Shown: positions 16,232 to 24,683 of the stretch, piece by piece
How positions within the stretch are numbered: the stretch's first letter is position 1
Layout: every line of letters begins with the position of its first letter
DNA from: CATQHL01 sp965204655
Lineage (GTDB): Bacteria > Actinomycetota > Acidimicrobiia > Acidimicrobiales > CATQHL01
Length of the DNA: 64,000 nt
Direction: 5' to 3'
Assembly: GCA_965204655.1 (NCBI GenBank)
Contig: OZ241998.1
Location: 2,046,001 to 2,110,000 of the forward strand
Made by a program: the position numbers and the translations under genes
The notes under the pieces: generated by a model
Told to the model about the DNA's origin: nothing
What the model saw: the letters and a program-made list of their open reading frames with translations, nothing else
Databases searched by the model: none

Positions 16232-18328
16232 TCAGTCTCCCATCGGCCCCCGCGCCACCTCCTCGAGGAAGGAGTTGTTGTTGGGGAAGGTCTTGAGTCG
16301 GTCGATCAGGAGTTCTAAGCCGGCTGCCCCGTTGCCGCCGTGGTCGCTGGCCAAGCCGGACAGCACCCGCCGCAGTTTCCAGACCTGCTGCAGCTGACGC
16401 CGCTCAAAGAGCAGTTCCTCGTGGCGGGTGGAGGAGGAGTCCACGTTTATCGCCGGATAGATGCGACGCTCGGCGGAGCGGCGGTCGAGGCGCAGCTCCA
16501 TGTTGCCGGTGCCCTTGAACTCTTCAAAGATGACCTCGTCCATCTTGGATCCGGTCTCCACCAGGGCGGTAGCCAGGATCGTCAGGGAGCCGCCTTCCTC
16601 CATGTTCCGCGCTGCCCCGAAGAACTTTTTGGGCGGGTAGAGGGCGCCGGAGTCCACCCCGCCCGACATTATGCGGCCCGTGGCGGGGGCGGCGAGGTTG
16701 TAGGCGCGCGCCAGCCTAGTGATGCCGTCGAGCATGATCACGACGTCCTCGCCCATCTCAACTTGGCGCTTCGCCCTCTCTATGGTGAGTTCAGCCACCT
16801 GGGTGTGCTCTTCGGCAGGACGGTCAAACGTAGAGGCGGCCACCTCGCCCCTTTTCAGCCAGCGCCGCATGTCGGTCACTTCTTCGGGGCGTTCGTCCAC
16901 TAGCAGCACCAACAGCATGCATTCGGGGTTGTTGGTCTCTATGGAGCGGGCGACCTCTTTCATGATCGTGGTCTTGCCAGCCTTTGGGGGCGACACGATC
17001 AGCCCCCGCTGTCCCTTGCCGATCGGCGAGAGCAGATCGATGATTCTCGTGGTCATGTTGGCGGTGTCGCCGTCGCGCTCGAGCCGAAGTTTCTCGTCGG
17101 GGAACAAGGGGGTGAGTTCTTCGAACTTGGGTCGGTTCTTGGACTCCTCGGGTTTCATGTGGTTGATCGAGTCGAGACGAAGCAGCGGCGGGTTCTTCTC
17201 GCTGCGGCCGCCCGGGCGGGAAGCGCCGGTCACGTGGTCGCCCTTGCGCATCCCCCACTGGCGCACCTGCTTCATTGAAACGTAGATGTCGTCGCGGCTG
17301 GGAGTTTGTGCGTTGATGCGCAGAAACCCGTAGCCCTCGTCGCGTAAGTCGAGGTAGCCGCTCACGTCTTGGAGGTCGCCTTCCCAGAGATCCTCGTCGC
17401 GCCCGCGTCCTCCTCTCCGGCGTCGCCGGTTTCCCGCGTCGTTGAAGTCTTCTCGCCGATTGCGGTCGTTTCGGGAGGGCGCATCTCGGCGTTCGCGTTG
17501 TTCTTTAAGTTCCTGCACGGTGTCTCTCTGTTCCTGTTGCTCTCGTTCGGTGTTTTCCCTGGTGCGGATGTTTTCCCTGGTGCGGGTTGCTGTGCTTTTG
17601 GTCGCGACGGTCGTGCGGCCTTCGTCGGTGCGGTTTGGCGTTCTTGCCGATCTGATTGAGTCCGACGGCGCTTTCCTCCCGCCGACGCCGTCGCTGGCGT
17701 CCTCGCTCTGGCCGTCTACGGGGGGACTGTCGGCCCTTGGGGGCTTTGAGCCTGCAGCCCTGGGAACTCCGGTCGCCTCACCCCGCCCGTAAGAAGGCGC
17801 TGCCCGCTCGGATGCGGACGTTCTGCTGGAGACCGCCGGGGTTGCTGTGGCAGCGCTCTCGGATGCAGCGCCCGCCCCGCGTCGCCTGCCTCCGTTGATT
17901 TCTATCATCGGGTCTGCGGGCGTGTCGCTTACGCTCCCAGTGCAGGACTTAGCTTGCTCGCCGGCGTCTGCTGCCTTGGTTGCAACGTCTGTATCCCGTT
18001 TGGCGCCCTCCGCTTTGGCGCCCTCCGCTGACTGGGTCTCGCCTTCCGTATCAGACGATCTGTTTTCGCCGTCACCGCCGCCTTCGCTGAAGCCTGCTAG
18101 ACCTACGATCAGGTCTACGAGCTCCGCTTTGCGGATTCGGGCAGGAGGCCGCCCGCCCATCGCAAAAGCGATGTCTATGAGTTCGTTTCGGCTTTTGGAT
18201 TCAAAGATGCTTCGCTGGGATTCAAGGGTTTCGGAGCTCAAATCAACCTCGCTTCCCCTTAAGCGGCGCACCAAGCACGCGCCGCGACTTGCTGGGGCTT
18301 GGGAATGGGAAACTCCCGGACTACTCAC
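16232..18328 (-). CDS. rho: transcription termination factor Rho with long basic/low-complexity insert
   Basis: Rho is a hexameric RNA helicase that ends transcription. The 698-residue protein starts with the Rho_N helical domain (SRNELIDIAFAMGGRPPARI, residues about 45-75) and has a roughly 250-residue disordered region rich in Ala, Ser, Thr and then Arg/Gly/Asp (RNRREDFNDAGNRRRRRGG). The cold-shock RNA-binding domain follows (GYLDLRDEGYGFLRINAQ, IYVSMKQVRQWGMRKGD). The ATPase core has Walker A SPPKAGKTTIMKEVA, VVIMLDGITRLARAYN, SGALYPPKKFFGAARN and the EFKGTGNMELRLDR segment. Large inserts here are common in actinobacterial Rho. The start is taken as GTG 18328. Two tandem 16-bp repeats lie in its leader. 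Confidence 0.95.
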   Translation of the reverse strand: MSSPGVSHSQAPASRGACLVRRLRGSEVDLSSETLESQRSIFESKSRNELIDIAFAMGGRPPARIRKAELVDLIVGLAGFSEGGGDGENRSSDTEGETQSAEGAKAEGAKRDTDVATKAADAGEQAKSCTGSVSDTPADPMIEINGGRRRGAGAASESAATATPAVSSRTSASERAAPSYGRGEATGVPRAAGSKPPRADSPPVDGQSEDASDGVGGRKAPSDSIRSARTPNRTDEGRTTVATKSTATRTRENIRTRENTEREQQEQRDTVQELKEQRERRDAPSRNDRNRREDFNDAGNRRRRRGGRGRDEDLWEGDLQDVSGYLDLRDEGYGFLRINAQTPSRDDIYVSMKQVRQWGMRKGDHVTGASRPGGRSEKNPPLLRLDSINHMKPEESKNRPKFEELTPLFPDEKLRLERDGDTANMTTRIIDLLSPIGKGQRGLIVSPPKAGKTTIMKEVARSIETNNPECMLLVLLVDERPEEVTDMRRWLKRGEVAASTFDRPAEEHTQVAELTIERAKRQVEMGEDVVIMLDGITRLARAYNLAAPATGRIMSGGVDSGALYPPKKFFGAARNMEEGGSLTILATALVETGSKMDEVIFEEFKGTGNMELRLDRRSAERRIYPAINVDSSSTRHEELLFERRQLQQVWKLRRVLSGLASDHGGNGAAGLELLIDRLKTFPNNNSFLEEVARGPMGD

Positions 18329-18422
18329 CCGCGAGAAGCACTCGCGAGACTCACTGGTTTCCAGAAGTGGTACCCATCATACCACCGCAGACCGCCGTCG
18401 CAACACCTTCTATGTGACATTA

Positions 18423-18454
18423 GGTGACAGCGATCTTTGGTGACAGCGATCTTT
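18423..18454. repeat. tandem 16-bp direct repeat in the rho leader
   Basis: The 16-mer GGTGACAGCGATCTTT occurs twice without a gap (18423-18438 and 18439-18454), about 95 bp before the rho start codon on the minus strand. A second pair, GGCGCCCGGCT(G/T)CACCC, occurs at 18471-18487 and 18490-18506 next to the apgM stop. Rho is often autoregulated in its leader, so the repeats may matter. They may also be simple duplications. Confidence 0.6.
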
Positions 18455-18500
18455 CGGACAAAACAGCTTAGGCGCCCGGCTGCACCCGGGGCGCCCGGCT

Positions 18501-19643
18501 TCACCCTCTAATGAGTTCTCCCATGAGTTCGTGTCCTGCCGTCGTCGGAGTGTTCGCTGCTCCGGCTTCGCTGTAGACACCGCCCGGGTAGTCCTGTTCG
18601 GAGTCGGCCAACAAGTAGGGCACGGCTTCTGGTGTGTGCGTGCGGAGCGCCAGCGGTGTGGCGTGGTCGGGGAGCAGCAGGAGCCTCCACGGGCCTAGTT
18701 CGTGGAGGCCTGCCGTCAAGTCGGCGAGAATGCGCTTGTCCCAATTCTCAAGGGCGATGATCTTTTGTTGGAGGTCGCCTGCGTGCCCGGCTTCGTCAGT
18801 GGCCTCCACGTGGAGTACGAATAGGTCTGCTCCGTCGGCTAAGCCTTCAAGCACGGCGTCGCGTTTGCCTTCGTAGTGGGTGTCGTACCAGGCGGTAGCG
18901 CCCGGCACGTCCACCACTTTCATGCCGGTTAGGACACCGAGGCCGCGCACGAGGTCGACGGCGCTGACCATCCCCGCCGAGACCCCGTACTTCTCAGCGA
19001 ACACAGGCAGTTGCGGGGCGCAGCCCTGCCCCCACAGCCAGATGCTCGTAGCAGGCAGATCGAAGCCGCTCAGCACTTCGCGGGAGGCTTCTGTGAGTTG
19101 GCGTAACTTTCCGGACGCTCTGCCGGTGGGGAGCACGGCCTGCTGTCCTGTGATGTCGTGCGGAGGAATGCAGTCGGCGTCGGCCCAGGAAGCTGGGGCG
19201 ACCACGCAGTGTCGGTACTGCACTCCGGCGTGAAATTCGACTTCTCCGCCTAGTTCGTTGTTCAGGGCGGCGATCACCTCGGCGGCTTCTTCGGTGGGTG
19301 GATGCCCACCTGCGTAGTCGAGCATGACGTCGTCGTCGCTCAGCGTGACGAGGTTGCAGCGGTAAGCGACCTGATCGGCTGCGAGTTCTACGCCCATAGC
19401 GGCCGCTTCAAGGGGCGCCCGTCCTCTGTGGTACTTCTTGGGGTCGTAGCCCAGTATGGACATGTTTCCCACGTCGCTTCCTGGCGGCATCCCAGGAGGT
19501 ATGACGAGGGCTCGCCCTATTCGGCTGCGTGCGGCCAGGGAAGCCAGGACAGGCATGTGTGCCGCCTCCAGCGGTGTGCGTCCATTGAGAGCTTCGACAG
19601 GCCGGTCGGCGCATCCGTCCGGGATGCAGACAACGTATTTCAT
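18501..19643 (-). CDS. apgM: archaeal-type cofactor-independent phosphoglycerate mutase
   Basis: ApgM interconverts 3- and 2-phosphoglycerate without 2,3-bisphosphoglycerate and belongs to the alkaline phosphatase superfamily. The 380-residue protein starts MKYVVCIPDGCADRP, where the metal-binding Asp is expected. The phosphorylated Ser lies in PPGSDVGNMSILGYDP, HRGRAPLEAAAMG follows, and the C-terminal metal ligands are in LHVEATDEAGHAGD and LLLPDHATP. ATG 19643 is chosen because it starts at the domain; the frame is open 35 codons further (GTG 19748, ATG 19679) without a well-spaced ribosome site. It lies upstream of rho on the same strand and is divergent from the LRR array. The archaeal-type form occurs in some bacteria. 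Confidence 0.9.
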   Translation of the reverse strand: MKYVVCIPDGCADRPVEALNGRTPLEAAHMPVLASLAARSRIGRALVIPPGMPPGSDVGNMSILGYDPKKYHRGRAPLEAAAMGVELAADQVAYRCNLVTLSDDDVMLDYAGGHPPTEEAAEVIAALNNELGGEVEFHAGVQYRHCVVAPASWADADCIPPHDITGQQAVLPTGRASGKLRQLTEASREVLSGFDLPATSIWLWGQGCAPQLPVFAEKYGVSAGMVSAVDLVRGLGVLTGMKVVDVPGATAWYDTHYEGKRDAVLEGLADGADLFVLHVEATDEAGHAGDLQQKIIALENWDKRILADLTAGLHELGPWRLLLLPDHATPLALRTHTPEAVPYLLADSEQDYPGGVYSEAGAANTPTTAGHELMGELIRG

Positions 19644-19789
19644 TCCGCTGAGTCTGCCATGGGGGCTGGGCTTTTCCATTACTCCGACTGCCTTGCCGGC
19701 CCCGTATGCCTTGCGTGCGCCGTATGTTAGATCACTTGATTTCTTCACCCTTTAATGCTGAGGGGCAAAACGTTGTAATTGGGAGAATG

Positions 19790-19827
19790 TTGTAATTCGG
19801 GGGGGGGGGGGGGTATAGTATCTTTCT
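19790..19827 (+). promoter_or_regulatory. promoter with 15-G tract in the -35/-10 spacer (LRR gene 1)
   Basis: TTGTAA at 19790-19795 and TATAGT at 19814-19819 are separated by 18 bp, 15 of which are an uninterrupted G run (19799-19813). The ATG begins only 8 nt after TATAGT, so a transcript starting at the normal distance would be leaderless or nearly so. The sequence GTTGTAATT also occurs upstream at 19772-19780 as a direct copy. Gain or loss of a G would change the spacer by one base, which is the mechanism of phase-variable promoters such as Neisseria porA (established knowledge). That it works here is inference. Confidence 0.65.
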
Positions 19828-21351
19828 ATGACTGATTTAAGCAAGCTCAACTGTTCCAAATCACTTGGTGCTTGTTCATGGCCCAAGGTTCTGTTCAGCG
19901 CTCTTGTTGCAGCCTTAATGCTGATGACGTCGCTGGCTTCGGTATCGGGGGTGAAGGCCCAGTTGGACACAGACTCAGATGATGCGTCCGTTACTGAGGC
20001 TGTTACTGGTTCTGTAGTGCAGATCTGGGCGAGGAGGCTGCTTTCGGGGAACGTGGAGTTCGGCCTGCGCGTTGACAACAGCGATGTTCCCTTGAAGTTT
20101 CGGTATTTGCTCTATGAATCCGCCGTAGTAGACAAGTGGTATTACTCGGAGCCCGTGGTGGTGGGCAGGACCGGTTGGCAGGCCAGCGTAGAGGTGAGAG
20201 CGAGGAGGCTGCCTTCAGGGAACGTGGAGTTCGGCTTGCGGATCAACGGTACGGAACTCTGGGTGCCCGTTCAGCGTTACCTTCTTTACGAGGAAGCCGA
20301 AGGAGACACCAGCCGCCGCTACTCCTCTATCTATTACACCAAACGAACAGGTACGGACTGCTCGAACGATATTGTCGTTCCCGCTCCCGCTTCCAATCCG
20401 GGGTTGGTGAAGGACTGCGAGGCACTGCTAAAGATCAAGGACTCTCTGACCTCCAACGATGAGGAGAGTTTGAGCAGTTGGTCGATCGACAGGCCAATCA
20501 CTTCGTGGAAATATGTCTACACAGACAAGGTGACATCGGGAGGTAGTTTGGTAGACAGGGTCACCACGCTGCGCCTGTGGGAGCCTGCGCTCAGCGGAGT
20601 GATTCCGCCTGAAATCGGAGACCTAGAGTACCTAGAGGTCTTGACGCTCACGGACTTGTACGGAAACAAGAACATAACCGGCGCAATCCCGGAGGAACTC
20701 ACCAACCTCTCAAGACTCCAGGAACTCCGCTTGTTTGAGCTCGGGTTGACCGGTCTGCTGCCTCCGTCGATTGGGCGTCTAGGGAATCTGAGGGTGCTGT
20801 TAATTGAGGGTAGTGTTATCGGTGGCGGCGGGATTACGGGTCAAATCCCCTTGGGAGTAGCGAGCCTCTCGAATTTGGAGGTGTTGCACCTCGGCGGGAA
20901 CAAGCTGAACGGCGCCATTCCATCCGGACTAGGCAACCTTTCAAAGTTGAGGACTTTGAATCTCAGCAAGAACGAGTTAACTGGACAGATCCCTGTCAGC
21001 TTGACCCGACTCTCTGCCCTGCAGAGGCTCCACTTGGAAGAAAACAGGTTGAGTGGCTGGATTCCCTTGGAAGTCGCCAACTTGACTAGCCTGCTGGCCC
21101 TTCACTTAAACGACAACCAACTGGAAGGCTTTATCCCGGCTTTCTTGCCATCCACGTTGGTGGACTTGGAGTTAGAAAACAACAGACTAGTCGGGGCCAT
21201 TCCACCATCACTCGGGGATCTCCCCAACCTGGAAATAGCCATTTTCCGTCGATCAGCAAGTCCTGGGGATAATCCCGGCCTCACATGCATTCCCAAAGGC
21301 GTAGAAGCAGCGTTTTTGACTTTGAAGGAAGGTCTGAGGGAGTGTCCGTAG
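19828..21351 (+). CDS. secreted plant-type LRR protein 1 with paired GNVEFG module
   Basis: The 507-residue product starts with a hydrophobic segment (residues about 21-44, VLFSALVAALMLMTSL) ending GVKA, a probable Sec signal peptide. Residues about 64-170 are the paired module: QIWARRLLSGNVEFGLRV with KWYYSEPVV, then RARRLPSGNVEFGLRING with ELWVPVQRYLLY. Residues about 190-235 (CEALLKIKDSLTSNDEESLS then SW) resemble the plant LRRNT_2 cap (ALLxxKxSL...LSSW). About nine LRRs of the plant-specific type follow to residue 495 (for example LTGQIPVSLTRLSALQRLHL), closed by a Cys-containing cap (GLTCIPKG ... ECP). No transmembrane or sorting signal is visible at the C-terminus. The start lies 8 nt after the -10, with no ribosome site, consistent with leaderless translation. 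Function unknown; binding of host or prey ligands is a guess. Confidence 0.88.
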   Translation: MTDLSKLNCSKSLGACSWPKVLFSALVAALMLMTSLASVSGVKAQLDTDSDDASVTEAVTGSVVQIWARRLLSGNVEFGLRVDNSDVPLKFRYLLYESAVVDKWYYSEPVVVGRTGWQASVEVRARRLPSGNVEFGLRINGTELWVPVQRYLLYEEAEGDTSRRYSSIYYTKRTGTDCSNDIVVPAPASNPGLVKDCEALLKIKDSLTSNDEESLSSWSIDRPITSWKYVYTDKVTSGGSLVDRVTTLRLWEPALSGVIPPEIGDLEYLEVLTLTDLYGNKNITGAIPEELTNLSRLQELRLFELGLTGLLPPSIGRLGNLRVLLIEGSVIGGGGITGQIPLGVASLSNLEVLHLGGNKLNGAIPSGLGNLSKLRTLNLSKNELTGQIPVSLTRLSALQRLHLEENRLSGWIPLEVANLTSLLALHLNDNQLEGFIPAFLPSTLVDLELENNRLVGAIPPSLGDLPNLEIAIFRRSASPGDNPGLTCIPKGVEAAFLTLKEGLRECP

Positions 21352-22832
21352 TGAAGTTGGTCTCCCATTGCTGGAGGGCGTCAGCCTTGTCTAGCGACAA
21401 ACTCTTGAAGCGATCCTTGTTCGGAACGCTCCTGGCGGTCTGTTTGTTTGCGGCGTCGTTGGCGTTGATATCTGGGGCGCAGGCGCAGTCTGGTTCTACA
21501 GCGCAGATCTGGGCGCGTCGATCAGCGTCCGGGAACGTGGAGTTCGGCCTGCGGGCGGATGGCAGCGATGTGCCCTTGACTAATCGTTATCTCGTATATT
21601 CGAACGTCAGAACTGACGTGTGGTACTACTCCGAGGTGAGGTTGGTGGGCGCGTCCGGTTCTAGGGCGGCCGTAGAAGTGCGGGCGAAAAAGTTGCCGTC
21701 CGGGAACGTGGAGTTCGGCCTGCGGGTGGGCGGCACTCGAGAGTGGGTGCCTAGGGAGCGTTACTTCCTGTATGCGGGAGCCGCGGGGGACACCAGCGAG
21801 CGCCGGTCTTCGCCGTTCTCTCTCGCTGGGCAGGGCTACTCACACGACAGTGCCCGTGACCAGGACTGCCTAGACGGGATTATCGTGCCGGCCACTCCCG
21901 TTGGTAATTCCTCCATGGGCTTCAACTTGGGCTTGGCGCAAGACTGCGAATCCATTCTAATCTGGAGGGCGAGTCTGACTTCTTGGAGTGGTGGCCACTT
22001 AAGTACTTGGAAGAGTGGCTTGGACATAGATTCTTGGGAAGGGATTCAGACTCAAGGAAATGTTAATGGGTTCAGAAGAATCAGCAGATTTAGGGTGAAC
22101 CACCTAACCGCCGGTACGATTGTTGCCCCTATTTCCTCTATAGTACCGCTACTAGAAAATCTTGGGAAAGAGGCTCGTGAGAATATAGATCATTTTACCA
22201 TAGATGCCAGTAACGCTCAAAGTAGCATAACCGGCGCAATACCGGCGGAACTTGGCAGACTTGTGAACCTGAAGAAATTAGAATTGATCGGACTTGATTT
22301 GACCGGTTCGATACCTGACTCAATTGTTGGGATAAAAAGTCTGGAACATTTCCAAATCTCCAACAGCGGAATTACCGGGTCTGTCCCTTCGTTTGCGGAC
22401 TCCCGAAACTTGGTGTTTTTGCATCTTGATGGCAACAAGCTAAGCGGTAGTATTCCAGCGGCGCTAGGTGAATATTCAGGCCGGGGTTTTACCGAGAACC
22501 GCCGTCGTCTGACTACTGTGGATCTCCAAAACAACCAGTTGACCGGTTCGATTCCGGGGGAATTGGCTATTCGAGCAGCAGGTCCCGTCCCTAGGACCAA
22601 CGCCGCCGGCACCCGGGGCTTGCAAAATATCAGGGTGTACGGGAATGATCTGAGCGGGCCGATTCCGGCAGAGTTTGCGAATTTCCCAGGTCTGAAAGTG
22701 GCGGAGTTCCGAAAAGCTGCCACGGGTGATAATACTGGACTCACGTGCAAGCCCGCGGGCTTGGAGATCGGCGGCACGGGTATGACCAACCTGACGATCT
22801 TGGAGGTAGTGGGTCTCTCCGATTGTCCGTAG
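21351..22832 (+). CDS. secreted plant-type LRR protein 2 with paired GNVEFG module
   Basis: GTG 21351 shares its first base with the stop of LRR gene 1 and has GAGGGAG nine bases upstream; the open frame extends 22 codons further, but that part overlaps gene 1. The 493-residue protein has a signal peptide (KRSLFGTLLAVCLFAASLAL, cleavage near SGAQAQ). It has the paired module (RRSASGNVEFGLRADG, WYYSEVRLVGASG, KKLPSGNVEFGLRVGG, EWVPRERYFLYAG) and a Cys-containing linker (DQDCLDGIIVPAT). The cap-like CESILIWRASLTSWSGG precedes the LRRs (LTGSIPDSIVGIKSLEH, LSGSIPAAL, LTGSIPGELAI, LSGPIPAEFANFPGLK), and the end is GLTCKPAG ... DCP. It is 40-60 percent or more identical by eye to genes 3 and 4, less so to gene 1. 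Confidence 0.86.
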   Translation: MKLVSHCWRASALSSDKLLKRSLFGTLLAVCLFAASLALISGAQAQSGSTAQIWARRSASGNVEFGLRADGSDVPLTNRYLVYSNVRTDVWYYSEVRLVGASGSRAAVEVRAKKLPSGNVEFGLRVGGTREWVPRERYFLYAGAAGDTSERRSSPFSLAGQGYSHDSARDQDCLDGIIVPATPVGNSSMGFNLGLAQDCESILIWRASLTSWSGGHLSTWKSGLDIDSWEGIQTQGNVNGFRRISRFRVNHLTAGTIVAPISSIVPLLENLGKEARENIDHFTIDASNAQSSITGAIPAELGRLVNLKKLELIGLDLTGSIPDSIVGIKSLEHFQISNSGITGSVPSFADSRNLVFLHLDGNKLSGSIPAALGEYSGRGFTENRRRLTTVDLQNNQLTGSIPGELAIRAAGPVPRTNAAGTRGLQNIRVYGNDLSGPIPAEFANFPGLKVAEFRKAATGDNTGLTCKPAGLEIGGTGMTNLTILEVVGLSDCP

Positions 22833-22926
22833 TTAGTACCGATTGTCCGTAGTTGAGCCCGGTCCCTAGCCCTGCACCCTTGGAACTCCATCAATCTAGT
22901 CGTTCGTTTACCTTGAGCCTTTAGTC

Positions 22927-24399
22927 GTGAGAAGGTTGGCTCATCGTTGCTGGGCGCGTCATCGCTGGAGCGCATCGGGTTCGTCTAGAGGCAAACCCCT
23001 GAAGCGGTCTTTGTTCGGAACGTTTCTGGCGGTCTGTTTGTTTGCGGCGTCGTTGGCGTTGATATCTGGGGCGCAGGCGCAGTCTGGTTCTTCGGTGCAG
23101 ATCTGGGCGAGGAGGCTGACGTCTGGGAACGTGGAGTTCGGCCTACGGGCGGATGGCAGCGATGTGGACTTGACTAATCGCTATCTCTTATATTCAGCCG
23201 CCACGTTGGGCGCGTGGCACTACTCTGAGGTGAGGTTGGTGGGCGCGTCCGGTTCGAGGGCGGCCGTGAAGGTCCGGGCGAGAAAGTTGCCGTCCGGGAA
23301 CGTAGAGTTCGGTTTGCAGGTGGGTGGCACTCGCGAGTGGATACCTCAGGAGCGTTACTTCGTGTATGCGGCAGCCGCGGGGGACACCAGCGAGCGCTGG
23401 TCTTCGCCGTTTTCTCTCGCCGGGCAGGGCTACTCATTCGACAGCGCCCGTGATCAGGAGTGCGTAGACGGGGTTGTAGTGCCGACCGCTACAAGCCCCA
23501 GCCTGGGCTTCAACTTGGCGTTGGCGCAAGAATGCGAATCTCTTCTAATCTGGAGGGCGAGTCTGACTTCCTATAGTGGTGGCGATCTAGGTAGTTGGGG
23601 GAGTGGCGGGAGTATACTCAACGGAGATTGGTTGGGGGTCATTCCGCCATCTGCGGCAAATGATGGTGGGTTCAAAAGAATCACCAGGCTTAGGTTGCGC
23701 TTCAATAGAGCCAACGTTACGGCTGTTGGCTCTATTTCACCGATACTGGCCAACCTTGAGTATCTGGATCATTTCACCATAAGTGACACTATTGGGACAG
23801 CTACGATAACCGGTACAATACCAGCGGAACTCGGCAGACTTGAGCGCCTGAAGCAACTCGAATTGGTCGGACTTGAGTTGACCGGTTCGATACCTGACTC
23901 ACTTGCTGGGATAAGAAGTCTGGAAAAATTCCAAATCGCCAACAGCGGAATTACCGGGTCGGTTCCTTCGTTCTCTAACTCCCGGAACTTGACGTTTTTG
24001 CATCTCAATGACAACAATCTAAGTGGCAGTATTCCAGCGGCGCTAGGTTCATTTAGCAGGTCTGACGTTCCACTCGAGAATCGCCGTCGCTTGACTACTG
24101 TGGATCTCCAAAACAACCAGTTGACCGGTTCGATTCCGGGGTCATTGGCTATTCGAAAAGTAGGAAACGAGCCCCGGGGCTTGCAAAATATCAGGGTGTA
24201 CGGGAATGATCTGAGCGGGGCGATTCCGGCAGAGTTTGCGAATTTCCCAGGTCTAGTAAAGGCGGAGTTCCGGAAAGCTGCTACGGGTGACAATACTGGG
24301 CTCACGTGCAAGCCCGCAGGCTTGGCGATCGGTGGCACGGGTATGACCAACCTGACGACTTTGGATGTAGTAGGTCTCTCGGATTGTCCGTCGTCTTGA
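22927..24399 (+). CDS. secreted plant-type LRR protein 3 with paired GNVEFG module
   Basis: A 490-residue paralogue of the neighbours in the same domain order: signal peptide (KRSLFGTFLAVCLFAASLAL), paired module (RRLTSGNVEFGLRADG, WHYSEVRLVG, RKLPSGNVEFGLQVGG, EWIPQERYFVYAA), linker with DQECVDGVVVPTAT and the cap-like CESLLIWRASLTSYSGGDLG. It ends in plant-type LRRs (ITGTIPAELGRLERLKQLEL, LTGSIPDSLAGIRSLEK) and a GLTCKPAG ... DCPSS end. The GTG at 22927 starts MRRLAHRCWARHR; a homologous GTG is also present in gene 4. The gap from gene 2 contains a duplicated GATTGTCCGTAGTT. Downstream lies a fragment of the thrC 3' end, showing that this gene end was duplicated together with thrC sequence. 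Confidence 0.86.
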   Translation: MRRLAHRCWARHRWSASGSSRGKPLKRSLFGTFLAVCLFAASLALISGAQAQSGSSVQIWARRLTSGNVEFGLRADGSDVDLTNRYLLYSAATLGAWHYSEVRLVGASGSRAAVKVRARKLPSGNVEFGLQVGGTREWIPQERYFVYAAAAGDTSERWSSPFSLAGQGYSFDSARDQECVDGVVVPTATSPSLGFNLALAQECESLLIWRASLTSYSGGDLGSWGSGGSILNGDWLGVIPPSAANDGGFKRITRLRLRFNRANVTAVGSISPILANLEYLDHFTISDTIGTATITGTIPAELGRLERLKQLELVGLELTGSIPDSLAGIRSLEKFQIANSGITGSVPSFSNSRNLTFLHLNDNNLSGSIPAALGSFSRSDVPLENRRRLTTVDLQNNQLTGSIPGSLAIRKVGNEPRGLQNIRVYGNDLSGAIPAEFANFPGLVKAEFRKAATGDNTGLTCKPAGLAIGGTGMTNLTTLDVVGLSDCPSS

Positions 24400-24425
24400 T
24401 CAAGAGCTGAGCTTCGCCTCCTCTT

Positions 24426-24506
24426 CTAGCTGCTCGCTCTGCTGTTAGCGGCTACGAAGCGTTTCACCGTTTCCAGGTCGTTCGGAAACACGCTAAAACG
24501 GTCAGG
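24426..24506 (-). pseudogene. duplicated 3' fragment of thrC
   Basis: On the minus strand this stretch encodes DRFSVFPNDLETVKRFVAAN plus SRASS and a TAG stop, the same C-terminus as intact thrC at 26264-27736, with a few synonymous changes. The similarity continues past the stop into the 3' end of LRR gene 3, matching the junction between thrC and LRR gene 4. It therefore marks a tandem duplication of an LRR gene together with the end of thrC. It breaks off at the poly-G tract. Confidence 0.85.
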
Positions 24507-24542
24507 TTGCGGGGGGGGGGGGGGGGTGTATAGTATCTTTCT
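24507..24542 (+). promoter_or_regulatory. second poly-G promoter (16 G) upstream of LRR gene 4
   Basis: Sixteen G residues at 24511-24526 are followed by TG and by TATAGTATCTTTCTATG, the same -10 and start region as LRR gene 1. The -35 region of gene 1 (TTGTAA) is not conserved: thrC-derived sequence abuts the G run, leaving TTGCGG at 24507-24512 (16-bp spacer) as the best candidate. Activity is therefore less certain than for the first copy. Confidence 0.55.
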
Positions 24543-24683
24543 ATGCTTAACTTAAGCCAGCTTAACTTAGGTCGCGTTAACTGTTCCAAATCACTTGGTG
24601 CTTGTTCGTGGCCCAAGGTTCTGTTCAGCGCTGACATCTTTAGGTCATTCCCCTTCAATTTCCAATCCGTATTCTCAACCTAG
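24543..24683 (+). pseudogene. transplanted 5' head of LRR gene 1 (46-codon frame)
   Basis: The first 30 codons (MLNLSQLNLGRVNCSKSLGA then CSWPKVLFSA) correspond to the start of LRR gene 1, with a small duplication of LNL. The frame then runs into unrelated sequence and stops at TAG 24681-24683, inside the AGGAGG ribosome site of LRR gene 4. It may be a mere recombination remnant. If translated as a leaderless ORF, it could deliver ribosomes to gene 4 by coupling, so expression of gene 4 may depend on the poly-G promoter (inference). Confidence 0.75.

Noticed and set aside
16232..18328. Rho insertion taken as a fused separate protein
   Set aside because: The stretch is disordered Arg/Gly/Ser/Asp-rich sequence between the Rho_N and RNA-binding domains, as in other actinobacterial Rho proteins.
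19799..24526. poly-G runs as pure assembly padding
   Set aside because: Both are followed by the same promoter-like sequence and start codon but preceded by different sequence, which fits real duplicated DNA; the exact lengths, however, cannot be trusted without reads.
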